From Zygaena filipendulae (lineage: Eukaryota > Arthropoda > Insecta > Lepidoptera > Zygaenidae), in assembly GCA_907165275.2 (NCBI GenBank), contig OU015672.1, forward strand, positions 4,756,501 through 4,820,500: 64,000 nucleotides of DNA, written 5' to 3'. Each line of letters opens with the position of its first letter. Within the stretch, counting starts at the first letter, position 1. The position numbers and the translations under genes are program-made. Positions 22,540-32,808 of the stretch are shown here, piece by piece. The notes under the pieces were generated by a model, which searched no databases, was not told where the DNA came from, and worked only from the letters and a program-made list of their open reading frames with translations.

Positions 22540-22741
22540 CACTAATTGTAAGGAGATGTGATACAATGATCTATTTATGCTGAGACTGATTATGTTACTA
22601 ATATAGGTACAGGTTGCCTGAAAGAAATTGCTTTTAAGCAATAAGGCCGCCCTTTGTTGCCTGTATTTCCCACCATGTATTTTTTTTTTATATTTATGTT
22701 TTTGGTGACAATAAAGAATATTTGATTTGATTTGATTTGAT
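22540..22741 (+). mobile_element. LINE 3' UTR fragment (same family as 6637)
   Basis: GGTTGCCTGAAAGAAATTGC, GCAATAAGGCCGCC and GACAATAAAGAATA end in a (TTTGA)n tail (22718-22741). Severe 5' truncation leaves no coding sequence. Confidence 0.7.
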
Positions 22742-22849
22742 TGGCCCCACACAGCACACCTTTCTATCTCCTTCACAAAAATTGTTTTTTTTTTTAATGT
22801 CTATTTTATTTTGTGCTTTTTTGTGGGGTCCAATAAACTCCTTTTCTTT

Positions 22850-23040
22850 CTTTCTTTCAGATGTTACTGAGACGATTCTCTCATCTCCGAAGCGGAGGTT
22901 TGAACAGATATTCACATCCCGCGCATGCGCACGGGCGCGCTCTGTACATTCAAATCGCGCACTCGACCCCAGCCTGCGCCGGAGTTTTATTGCGCGGTGT
23001 CTTGTGATGGAATGCGGTCGCCATCTTTCCTTACTTATTC
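22850..23040 (+). promoter_or_regulatory. CpG-rich block with NRF-1-like site and short orphan frame
   Basis: CGCGCATGCGCACG (about 22919-22932) matches the palindromic NRF-1/ewg site, in a CpG-rich context. A pyrimidine tract ending TTTCTTTCAG abuts ATG at 22861, which opens 48 codons (MLLRRFSHLRSGGLNRYS...) to TGA at 23005. The basic, Ser-rich start resembles a mitochondrial presequence, but this could be chance. It may be a promoter, an alternative first exon or nothing. Confidence 0.3.
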
Positions 23041-23044
23041 TAAA

Positions 23045-23370
23045 CTAGCTGTGCCCCGCGGTTTCACCCGCGGTTATTTCGGAGTTCCCGCGGGAATTCC
23101 GGGTAAAAAAGTACCCTATATCCTTCTCTGTACCCCTGACAACGTGCATGACAAATTACATCCAAATCCGTTCTGCCGTTTTTGCGTGATTGAGTAACCA
23201 ACAAACATATACAAAAAAATCAACCAACTTTCACATTTATCTTTAGCTGTTCCCCGCCGTTTTCCCGCGATAATTTCAGAGTTCCCGCGGGAACTCCGGG
23301 TTACAATAGGTATAGGATAGACGCAAATAACATGGCTTTCTGGTTTCTATTGGAATAAGATTTTTTTTTA
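23045..23370 (-). mobile_element. Two Helitron-like elements in tandem
   Basis: 23045-23241 has a textbook terminus: CTAGCTGTGCCCCGCGGTTT, then CACCCGCGG, and GTTCCCGCGGGAATTCCGGG inside. 23244-23370 repeats the terminus (TAGCTGTTCCCCGCCGTTTT) but is cut off after AGGATAGACGCAAATAAC. Confidence 0.75.
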
Positions 23371-25199
23371 ACCATGTTTATCATATTAACATCTAATATG
23401 CTAATTTCCTAGTGAAGGTCCCAAACAAACAAAGTATGAACTTAGATGTCTGGCCCCGAAGATATCTAATTTAATTTTAATTATTTATTACCTATTAAAA
23501 ACCACCACAAAATGATTATTTTGTTCATTAAAAGCTTTTATTTAACTTGCAAAGAAGGTATGTAACTACGAGTAGTATGTTTGTACGGGTGGAATCTTGC
23601 AAACCCATTTTGAAGCAGATACCTTCAACCGATTGAGCTGAAATTTTGTATACACGTTTAGTTTGGATGACAATGCATGATTTATTCATTGTAGCGCATT
23701 TGATTAAAAGCTTGTATAATAAAAAAAGTTTTTAAAAAATGTTTTTCCACCGAGAATTATTAAAATTACCGTTTCATCTTAGCAGCTACTGATGCTAATT
23801 TGTCCACCAACTTACTTGGAGGCTTGTTAAATCTCCATACTCTACATACACGATCAGTATGGGCGACACATCTCGCGCGGTGCCAACGGCCGCCACTTCC
23901 TCCGCACATAACTTTTTTAATACTTCCCTCGCTGCGAGATGTGTGACAAACATCAAAGATGCGATGTCGGGTGAGAAGATGAAAATTGTGTTAGTAAATT
24001 TTGTAGGAACACGTTTTGATGATTGATCCCATAATTAAATTTTATATTCATATTCCTTTATTTGGTAATTAATTATTAGGTCGATACATGACAAATCTTA
24101 CCTATATAGATTAAGTTGTTATAAAAATAACAAAAACTTTTGTATTAGACAAAAGAGTAAAAACAAAAGCAACAATGTAAATAAAAGGAAAAAGTGTAAA
24201 TAATTAACAAGTAAAACATAAACATTGCAAATTTAAAAAAAAAATGTGTAAATCAATAATGGATAATTAAAAATTGAAAATTGTCAATAACATTTAAAAA
24301 ACTAATAAAATAATGTATCTAAAATTAAATATCACATAGGTCAATCAATACATTTAAAATAATAATATAAAGATTATAAAAAATTAAAATACTCAAACTA
24401 ATTCAACTTGCAAAATTTCATTAAATGAGTAGAATGTGTGCTTGAGAAGAAGGCGTCTTAAGTCTTATTTTAAAACAAGCAAGTGATGTTATCAAGGACT
24501 TCCAAAATTAGTAGGTAACGTTTGACCTGTTGTGGTCAGTTTTTAACCTTAGCTCACCTGGCTTGTCCGGGTACTCGCGAATACAAAACTGCAAACGTTA
24601 TTTCTGATGAATATTCAATTTGCCTCAACGGTGATGCTAGATCCAAAAATAATTAATTAATTAATTAAATTTTTTTATAATATTTAAAAGTAGGTAGGTA
24701 GGTAGGTAGTAGGTATACCTACGTCAACTTATTCCACTGAAAATTTTAAATATTTTTATCCTCAAAATCAAAAAGCACACCTATACGGCTAGATATTAAA
24801 GTAAGGAGAATAGATGTGTTTTCAAATTTATTATAATTTGAACAAAAATTAGTTTCCAACACACGAAAACTAATAAAATACGCGCCAAATTTATAATATT
24901 TATGTAGCATTAAGTAGCTAAGTGGGTATATTCATAACGCATACGATTAAATATGTCAACCGAGTATGTAACACTTGGCCGAATCATTCACGGTTAGATA
25001 CGTCGCTTTTTCGTACAATTAGCGGAATAAATATGTAAACGATGGCAAAATGTATCACGCGAAACTATTTCTTATTTATACAGAATTATGGGACACATTC
25101 GCTTGTCATAAAAAGAGAGTTGTGTAATGCAAGACGGTGGCAGACGCATGTACGAGCCTAAGGCATTGCTTCGCGGAAGACTATTCAGACGAGACCTGA
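23371..25199. other. Intergenic; AT-rich, low complexity
   Basis: 23865-23960 is a modest CpG patch. (TTAA)n-like run at 24649-24669 and (TAGG)n at 24691-24712. No exon recognised. Confidence 0.35.
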
Positions 25200-25440
25200 A
25201 TCAAAACACACTCTCACACCGGCCAGTATCTCTCGACCTCCCCTGCCTCTCCTGTCGGCTATGATCACGTTTATGGAAGATGTTATGGGGACATACGCGG
25301 AAGGTCTGATAGTTTTGGTCGCCGGATTCGATAGACCAGTGGACACCGTTATGTTGATCCAATGAACAGTGTGAATGAACACTGTCCATTGAATCGTTAC
25401 CGAGAAACGCCACGGGATGTGATGGTAGGAATTGTCAATA
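25200..25440. other. Compositionally distinct segment with hairpin
   Basis: Balanced base composition and open frames on both strands (minus 25201-25413, 70 codons; plus MEDVMGTYAEGLIVLVAGFD, 30 codons from 25273). A hairpin at 25356-25395 pairs GATCCAATGAACAGTGT with ACACTGTCCATTGAATC around a 6-base loop. No domain recognised. It could be a decayed exon, an unknown transposon or a hairpin RNA. Confidence 0.3.
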
Positions 25441-25469
25441 CTTCGGAAATTGGAGAGTTTGTAAAGATA

Positions 25470-25645
25470 GGTACGAAAATCAAAATTCTAATTAGTTCGT
25501 CAGTTAGAAAATAAAAAAATAATGGACACGTTTTTTTTTTTCTTTTTAAAAAAATGAAAATATACAGATATAAAGCGCATTCAAATTTAGGGTGGGGGCT
25601 CGTGACGTCACTAACCGCTATAAGCCGCCATACAAACACTTGGTC
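25470..25645 (+). mobile_element. MITE family B, right-truncated
   Basis: AATCAAAATTCTAATTAG, GTCAGTTAGAAAATAAAAAA, TAGGGTGGGGGCTCG and TGACGTCA (25603-25610), then TATAAGCCGCCATACAAAC, where similarity stops. Confidence 0.65.
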
Positions 25646-25825
25646 AGCCTATGAATTTTACGTAACCATCGTGAAAACTAGAGTTTTGATTGGCTGATCA
25701 AGTGACAAGACGTCTCGTTTCTTAGTTTTTCATGCGTTAAGGATTGTAGAATGTCAATCTGGCTACGGGGGCAGGTTTCTCCGAAATTTTCGTGACCAAC
25801 CGCCATATTAGATATGTGAATAGCC
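25646..25825. mobile_element. MITE family C-like remnant
   Basis: GATTGGCTGATCAAGTGAC and an end similar to the family C terminus (AATGTCAATCTGGCTACGGG, then GGCAGG). The match is partial. Confidence 0.3.
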
Positions 25826-26160
25826 CTGCGGTTTTACCCGCGTGAAACGTTTTTATATAACATCTTTTTTACCGACATCCGATTTAAATGAAACAAAGCC
25901 TATAATGTAGCTCTAGGCTAAGCTTAATCTACCTATGAAAACCGCAGGACAATCCGTTTTTTTTATGTCATAGGGGGCAAACGGGCAACTGGTACACCTG
26001 ATGGTAAGTGATTACCGCGAACAGACAGACAGAAAATAATTTCAAAAACTTTTTTTTGTGGTAGAACCACAAAAAGAAAGTTTTCAAATGTGTGGTGATA
26101 GAAAGAGTAACCATACTCTTCTTTTATCACCCTTGACAATTTTTGTTAAAAATATTCAAT
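25826..26160 (-). mobile_element. Helitron-like element interrupted by a retroposon tail
   Basis: The ends match the uninterrupted copy 32577-32808 (TAGCCCTGCGGTTTTACC, then CGCGTGAAACGTTTTTATA; CGCGAACAGACAGACAG; TCTTTTATC.CCCTTGACA). In the middle, 25954-26013 is a foreign stretch (CATAGGGGGCAAACGGGCAA, CACCTGATGGTAAGTG), preceded by a T run. It is the reverse complement of the retroposon 3' end at 50040-50105, and about 20 bp of Helitron are missing at the site. Confidence 0.7.
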
Positions 26161-26518
26161 GTACATAATCGCGGAGTCTACTCTTTTATTATAAATAGTA
26201 TAGATTGCCAAGATAAACGAAAAAAACCTATTTATCAATCAGTTATAGTTATCTTGAAATTTAGGTTAGTCTGCACTTATCAATAATGGTACAATAATTT
26301 CGTTTCGAAGACTCCCGTAATCTCGCACCACGGCCCGTCTATTTGTGTAGCACTCGAGATGTTGCCGTATCTTTTGGGCATCTTATCTAGTAGTTGCGAG
26401 TTATTATATTCCTACTTGCTACGAGTATGAGAGGTACTCATAACATATGTACCTCACATGACATGTATTTAGAACGACGTTCCTAGGAAGTACTTGTTAT
26501 TATTATTATCTAACTATA

Positions 26519-26566
26519 CTAGTCGACCCCCGCGGGTTCATTCGCGTTAACTTTGGAGCTCCCGAC
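26519..26566 (-). mobile_element. Helitron-like 3' end fragment
   Basis: CTAGTCGACCCCCGCGGGTTCATTCGCG-type terminus followed by AGCTCCCGACTCCCG. It runs directly into the family B element. Confidence 0.45.
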
Positions 26567-26569
26567 TCC

Positions 26570-26900
26570 CGTGGCAATTGGCTACTTGACTATTTTTTTT
26601 TTTAGTCCCTCGTGTAGATTAATAAAAAATATTGGACACGTATTTTTTCTTTTCTTACGTAATCAAAAAATAACGGCGATACATTGAGTTGAAATTTCTC
26701 GTGGAGGCGTAACTCGGTGCAGTTTGTACGGTACGGGGCTTATACAGAATAATGACGTCACGAGTCCCCCCACCCTAAACTTTAATGCGCTTTATCTATG
26801 TTTATTTTCGTTAATTTGAAAAAGCAAATAATACTATGTGTCTATTATTTTTTTATTTTCTAACTGACGGAATTTTCATACCCCGGAGAACACCCAATTC
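26570..26900 (-). mobile_element. MITE family B, near full length
   Basis: Inverted relative to 55012. Contains AATTGGCTACTTGAC, the TAGTCC.TCGTGTAGATTA arm, TTGGACACGTATTTTTTC, TGACGTCA at 26753-26760 and CTAACTGACGGAATTTTCAT. The second CRE site is replaced by GGCGTAACTCGG. Confidence 0.7.
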
Positions 26901-27379
26901 CCTACCCAATACCCTATCACTCAGGAACATTGTAGCTTTCTATAAGTGAACGATCTATTAAAACAAACTTATACCTATACAAAAAGTCAAATCTTTTCTC
27001 GCCACGCTGTATCTTACGAGTATAAATTTTGAGGCATTAGATATTATTTAGTTTCCATCAGTAATAATATTAATTAAATACCCATTTGGAAATAAAATAT
27101 AAAGTGTTAAGTAGAAATTTTGAGATAATCGTAAGACGATCAGAAAATTGGTGTGTCATTCGCAGCTACTGATAAGTAATAATTGAACAATATCCACTGA
27201 GAATTCTGTGAGATTCAATAAGAAAGTCACCCAATGAACTACGAGTGAAATGTGACATGTATTAAAGTGATTATAATACATACACAATAATTCTAGTACT
27301 ACTGCGAATGTACGAATATAATACACAGCGACGAAGCAGAGCAGTGTCCATTTTATACTAAAGCTTTTAATACTTTAGA
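26901..27379. other. Intergenic; nothing recognised
   Basis: AT-rich. No supported feature. Confidence 0.35.
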
Positions 27380-27575
27380 AGAGAAAAAATAAAAGATTTG
27401 ATTTTTTGTATGTTTGTTTGTAATGCATAAACTAAAATACTCAGCCGATTTCAGACATTATTTCATTTATAGGAAGCTATATAGTGTTCCTAAGTGACAT
27501 AGCGTCCTTATTATCCCGGATTTTGCACTGAAACTCTGAAATTAACGCGAGCGAAATCGTGTGGAATCAACTAAG
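27380..27575 (+). mobile_element. Degenerate Helitron-like element
   Basis: Shares the layout (GTATGTTTGTTTGTAATGC ... ATTATCCCGGATTTTGCACT ... AATTAACGCGAGCGAAATCG). The terminal CTAG reads CTAAGTAG with an insertion upstream. Confidence 0.45.
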
Positions 27576-28049
27576 TAGTATTTTTAATGAACGCGAAGTG
27601 AGTGAGTGTTTACAGAATGATCGGCCGACGGATGTTCTTTAATCGCGATAGGTACCTACTGATAAGATTATTCATTTCGATTTTATTTTTGGGTCGATAT
27701 AATCATATTCTTAATAAATACATTGATGATGTCTTCCATTTTGCTAATCAGCCAGATAGCTACACCTTCGAGTTATCTAAGACACGCCTCTGTCGCTCTC
27801 TAGCTCCAAGTACATGACTAGTGTACACTGTACCTACATCCTATACAATATATTGTGTAAGATATAAAACACTTTTGTTTGCGGAAAACTAAGAACGATA
27901 ATAATGTATCATAAACTCGATGGGTACATAGTTTTGTTTATCTTCTTCATTACCGGTGTCACAAGATAGATGAAGATATTGAGTTTGAGAAGCACTTATA
28001 AGCCTGTAAGCGTGGATATAGGTTAAAATAGCTTACCTATATACATATA
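27576..28049. other. Intergenic; nothing recognised
   Basis: A 71-codon frame (27602-27817) has no domain or splice context worth annotating. Confidence 0.35.
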
Positions 28050-28363
28050 CCAGCTGATCCCCGCGGTTTTGCCCGCGTTATTTCGTACTTTCTGCGGGAA
28101 TTTCGGAATAAAAAAATATCATATAGAAAAGAACATACTTTTCTATACCCCTGACATGCTGATCAGTTGTATGGTTATAGCGTGAAAGCGTAACAAATAA
28201 ATAAATTCACGTTCGCATTTATTACATAGAAACCCTATGTTCTTCTTTGTAACTATGACAACGTTAGACGAAAATCCGTGATGATCGCTTTAGTAGTTAA
28301 GGCGTGGAAGTGTTACAAAAAAACAAACTTACATTCGCATTTCTATATCTATAATATTATAAG
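28050..28363 (-). mobile_element. Two Helitron-like elements in tandem
   Basis: 28050-28228 runs from CAGCTGATCCCCGCGGTTTT to AACAAATAAATAAATTCACG. 28230-28363 repeats only the 5' half (GATGATCGCTTTAGTAG, AAAACAAACTTACATTCGC) and ends with the family's TATAATATTATAAGGATA start. Confidence 0.65.
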
Positions 28364-29218
28364 GATACACAATTATTTTTTAAAGTAGAAAAAAATATTC
28401 ACGAAAATTGAGCAAACAACGCCCTTTCCTTTGTAAAGGCTATTTTCCACGATTTTATTTGAGCATTTCTCGGTTATTTATCAGTGTTCTTTTTTTAAGA
28501 ATGAGTGTCCGAGAATTTGAATACGTCTCTCGATAAACCTTTCACCTAGTGGGAAAGGCTGGACATTTGTAAACGGACGAATTGTACACATTGCAAGCGA
28601 CATCGATAATGACTAATGACTATGAGCCTACCCAAACGAACATATTAACTAGGTATATGATCCGTTATTACGGATAGCACTGGCCCAGTGCTCGCAGTGA
28701 CGAGAAAATCGTTCCGTTATAACTTTCAGTAAATAGACTGCCGCAGTATGACGTCATAATCGTCGACATTTTGTAATTTGTGAGCACTCGCATTTTCTAG
28801 GTAAGGTGATCTCCGTAATTTGATCACGTGATCAACCACGGACCAATGGTTAGTCAATTGGTCGATAGCGTGACATGACAATGACGTGGATGACAGTATA
28901 CTGGACTGCATACCGTTTCAAACAGTAACCAGTACAGCGGATTATAAAGGAACGACTTCGCAGTATACTAAATTGACGTCATACCTCACAGCTCACAGTG
29001 GCTATCAGCAGTACCCGAACATACGTATGTACGTATATATGTAGTGAACACGTTTCCCTGGAACGCCGGAACCCGCAGCGCAAGCGCAGGCGCGGCCATG
29101 ATGGCTGAATCACCTTATCTCTCAACAAAGAGCGGTGAGCTATTCCGCAACGGAAACATAATAAAAAAAGATAATTTTTTTTATTAATATTATAAATGCG
29201 TAGAGAGTTTACATGTTA
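28364..29218. other. Intergenic with MITE C-like words and CpG patch
   Basis: 28749-28756 is TGACGTCA. 28815-28870 has GATCACGTGATCAACC and GACCAATGG as in family C elements. 29065-29105 (GCAGCGCAAGCGCAGGCGCG, then GCCATGATGGC) is CpG-rich with NRF-1/YY1-like motifs, a possible promoter fragment. Confidence 0.3.
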
Positions 29219-29412
29219 CGAGCTGTTCCCCGCGGTTTCACCCGCGGTAATGTAAGAGTTCCCGCGGGAAATCCGGGATAAGAAGTACCCCATGCCACCC
29301 AGGAACACTGTAGCATTCTATTGGTAAAAGAATTTTCAAAATAGGTTCAGTAGATCCAGAGGTTATGCCCTACAAACTCACAAACTTTACCTCTTTATAA
29401 CATTAGTATAGA
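29219..29412 (-). mobile_element. Helitron-like element
   Basis: Terminus GAGCTGTTCCCCGCGGTTTC, then ACCCGCGGTAAT; GTTCCCGCGGGAAATCCGGG; and the TTTACCTCTTTATAAC, then ATTAGTATAGA 5' end of the TCTATACTAATATT subfamily. Confidence 0.75.
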
Positions 29413-29424
29413 TATATATAAAGA

Positions 29425-29720
29425 TTTGTTTGCTTTTGACCGATTAATTATCATGAAATTTTGCACACACATTGTCTTGTCAGGGATACAGAAAATGACG
29501 TGGATACTTTTTATTCCGAACATTTTTAATATTAGTAGGATGTGAAAGTGTGGATGTTTGGATGTTTGTTACTCAATCGTGCAAAAATGGCCGAACGGAT
29601 TTGGATGAAATTTGGCATGCACTATGTCAGGGATACAGAGAAGTACATAGGGTACTTTTCATCCCGGAATCCCGCGGGAACTCCGAAATTACCGCGGGTG
29701 AAACCGCGGGGCACAGCTAG
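29425..29720 (+). mobile_element. Two Helitron-like elements, second nearly intact
   Basis: 29425-29520 is a fragment (TTATCATGAAATTTTGCACA ... GGATACTTTTTATTCCG). 29540-29720 runs GTGAAAGTGTGGATGTTTGG to CGCGGGTGAAACCGCGGGGC, then ACAGCTAG, then T. Words like AATATTAGTAGGAT lie on both sides, so it appears to have landed in an older copy. Confidence 0.7.
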
Positions 29721-29764
29721 TTTATAATATTAGTAGGATTACCGCTGGAACGCAGGTGAAAAGG

Positions 29765-29855
29765 CTTAAAAAAATTATATACGCATTTTTTCTTTTTCAA
29801 ATTAATGAAAAATACCTACTTAGATCAAGCGCATTAAATTTTATGCGCTTCTTTG
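29765..29855 (+). mobile_element. MITE family B fragment
   Basis: ACGCATTTTTTCTTTTTCAA, AATTAATGAAAAATACC and CAAGCGCATTAAATTTTA match the left part of family B. The CRE-bearing part is absent. Confidence 0.5.
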
Positions 29856-30106
29856 CAATTGCAACCTTGTACTTACCTACTTGTAGTAGCTACTAGTGTA
29901 ATCTTTTCACTGCAATTAAATGCGTGCGGAATTACCCGTAAAGTGAGTGCGTCTAAAGAGAATAATGTCACCTTTATCAGTTGACACGTAATCACTGAAG
30001 TAGCAAACGACGGCGTGTACTTATACGCTCGACTCGACACACGATAACTTCTAAAAATATCTTTGAAACGCCTTCTATTCAAATCTATTTATATTTAGTT
30101 TACCTA

Positions 30107-30295
30107 CTAGCTGTTCCACCCGCGTTGATACCAAAGTTCCCGTGGGGATTCCGAGATAAAAGTACACTAAGATAATATCCTTCTCTGTAACCTTGAAAAC
30201 GTGTATGAAAAATTTCATGATGATCGGTTGGGTAGTTACAACGTGAAAGAGTAACAAACAAATAAACTCATATTCGCATTTATAATAAGCAAGGA
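30107..30295 (-). mobile_element. Helitron-like element
   Basis: CTAGCTGTTCCACCCGCG terminus (one hairpin arm deleted), AGTTCCCGTGGGGATTCCGA, ATGATGATCGGTTGGGTAG and AACAAACAAATAAACTCATA through TTATAATAAGCAAGGA. Confidence 0.65.
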
Positions 30296-31194
30296 TACCT
30301 ATGGAATATGCGTCTGAAAACCGGCAAAACCAACACTACGATTTTTGGCATGCATTTCCGTTCAACAAAATGTACAACTAACCGATATTACTATAAGTGT
30401 TATTATAAATATCATTGCAACTAACACAATAAGAAGACGTTACAAAAAAGTAGAAGTTACAAGACAGTAGGAGTTACAAAAGTATGTCAATTGATACTTG
30501 TGACGTAGCTGCTACGTGCGGCGTAGCACCGCGTAGCTGACTCATGAGGCCCGAGTCACGGCGCGTACGAAGTGGCGTAGGCGTACAGTCGCAGACTAAA
30601 CAACTAAAATTGTGAGTGCAGTTCCTCACATTTATGTTATACTTAATCCAAACTTAAAGTCGATCGGTAAAATTGCCATGGCATTTTGAGAGGTAATTAA
30701 TTATGACACCTTAAATTTTATTGCACTTGATGTAAAAAGAGAAGTAACTGATAAACATTTTATGAATCGACTGTACATATCTCAATGATCTATATTATCA
30801 TCATCACTGGACTGTAGATTGATAAAATGGCGAAATAGATTTTATATTTAATATAACGGTAAACTCGATCCATGTGAACTGAACTATACCATGTAACTAT
30901 AATATGTATTAGATTTGCACACCTACAATAATATACGAAGGAATTACTGAGGATCTGACGGACGAAGTTCATAATATTCAAGCAATATACTCATCTGAAT
31001 GAAGTACCTCTATAAAGAGACCAATAAAGAAAAATATTATGTTACACAGATTGTAGGTACGTACTAGGTCTATGGTACAGGTACCTGTAATATGGTACAT
31101 GGTGTAGACGCGATATGAGTATGTACATAAAATGAAATACATTAAGTATTCATATATTCTATGTAGATACCTATGTATGTGCGGGATACACTCA
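30296..31194. other. Intergenic; small CpG patch
   Basis: 30510-30590 (GCTGCTACGTGCGGCGTAGC, GAGTCACGGCGCGTACG) is CpG-rich with short inverted words and could be a transposon end. The rest shows nothing. Confidence 0.3.
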
Positions 31195-31310
31195 ATAAAG
31201 GGCGCCGCCCGCCCGAGAGAGCGCAGATGCGAGTGGGGAGAGAGCGCGGGGGCAGTGGGCGGTGGTGGGCGGCCGGGGGGGCGGGAGGAGATGTCCTCAT
31301 TTAAAGTGCG
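31195..31310. promoter_or_regulatory. GC-rich, GAGA-containing block
   Basis: Sharp GC island (GGCGCCGCCCGCCCGAGAGA, GGGGAGAGAGCGCGGGGGCA, GGGCGGTGGTGGGCGGCCGG) with GAGA-factor-like and Sp/KLF-like words. It is in an open frame of 170 codons (31132-31644) that is low-complexity here and continues into Helitron DNA, so I do not call a protein. Confidence 0.35.
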
Positions 31311-31453
31311 ACCGCAACACCACGATGTTAAAAATGAGTACGTAACTTATCCGTATTTGTATTTCGAGAAGGTTTTTCTTTTGTTCTTAGTGGACAGAAA
31401 AAAAATAACGCATTCAGCCAGTTCCAAGAATTTTTTATTTTTTATTTTACCAC

Positions 31454-31748
31454 TAGCTGTTCCCCGCGGTTTCACCCGCATTCGTTTCGTCGCATTAGTC
31501 TTTACATATACTGTATACACAACCCTACACATGTTTTGTACTCACAAAACACCTGTCCAGATCAAATCGATAAGTCGTACAAGAAATTTACCTCTAAGTA
31601 AGATTGTAATAGTAATCGTGAATGTGCTTCCTTTATTAATGTAGGCAAGAATAATTTTAGGGGTTTAGAGGTTTTGGGGTTTCTGGAAATTCAACCCCTA
31701 GCGGAGTGAAATGGGTAAAACGCGAGTTCAACTGCGGGTAACAGCTAG
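31454..31748. mobile_element. Two convergent Helitron-like 3' ends
   Basis: 31454 opens CTAGCTGTTCCCCGCGGTTT, then CACCCGCATTCG on the minus strand. 31715-31747 reads AAACGCGAGTTCAACTGCGG, then GTAACAGCTAG on the plus strand. The DNA between is not recognisable as Helitron body. Confidence 0.45.
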
Positions 31749-32576
31749 GTATAGTAACTATAAAAATATAAGATTCAAAATCGCGTGCACACGCCACCCG
31801 GTTTTCCCCAAAGAGCCATCTTTCAATGTACCATATACTTGTATTGCTGTATCCTTTTTTTCTAACGTGGTAATACGAACTTTAACTCTTAGCTATTACG
31901 TCTTGATTTGCAACAATAGTTTCCTCTTGAGAGAATCGATCTCGTTTTTCATCTGACTACGAAATGTGTTAAGCGGCGTTTTAGTATTCTATACGAAAAT
32001 ATGCTTTATTATTTGTATTTGAGTGGAAAATAGATGGATTTTTGCTCAGCAAGGTATAAACGTGCGGCAAAGCAGTATCTTTGCGAGTGGAATTATTTTA
32101 GTTGTGATCGTATTCAATATGAGAGTACAGAGTTACCATTGGCGGAGATCTTCTAGGGCTGTGACGAGGGTTGCGAAAATGTAATGTACATTTATGTATT
32201 TTGTACATAATACATACATATGTATTGCGGGAAAAGTGAACAAAAAGGACCAGAATTTTGTTTAATAATAGAAAATGGCGCTGTTCTGTGTTGAAACCTA
32301 AGTTTCAACTGTTTTCAGTTCTCGGTATTAAATACAATACACGATACAATAATATATCCATCATTTTTGGCATATAACTGGCATATAAATATGAATATAA
32401 GGGTTGGTGAAAATTACGGCAATTATTTTTTTTAACAGTAGATAGTACAGTATAACATCATCTAAAGTTATCATCCTTTATAATTCCTTATTAATGTAAT
32501 TCATAGTACACAATATACAATATATCTTTTAATAAAATAGAGTTCGCGATTGATTGATTAACATTGGATATTTTTA
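31749..32576. other. Intergenic; nothing recognised
   Basis: AT-rich with several AAATACAATACACGATAC-like words. No supported feature. Confidence 0.35.
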
Positions 32577-32808
32577 CTGAGAATTGACAGGGGGCGATAA
32601 AAGAAGTGTAACCAACCACAAAACAAAGTTATTAATTTTTTTTTCTGTCTGTCTGTTCGCGATAATCTCCGAATCCACTGAACGGATTGTCATGCACTTT
32701 TCATAGGTAGATTAAACTTAGCATGGAGCAACATATTAAAAAAATAAAAAAATTGTTATACCTAACATAAAAACGTTTCGCGCGGGTGAAACTGCGGGGC
32801 ACAGCTAG
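32577..32808 (+). mobile_element. Helitron-like element (TGTCTGTTCGCGATA subfamily), intact 3' end
   Basis: CAGGGGGCGATAAAAGAAG, TCTGTCTGTCTGTTCGCGAT, GAACGGATTGTCATGCAC, TTCGCGCGGGTGAAACTGCG, then GGGCACAGCTAG before T. It serves as the uninterrupted reference for 25826-26160. Confidence 0.75.

Noticed and set aside
31132..31644. 170-codon protein
   Set aside because: The frame is open because of a GC-rich low-complexity block and then passes through a Helitron terminus; the codon pattern is not protein-like.
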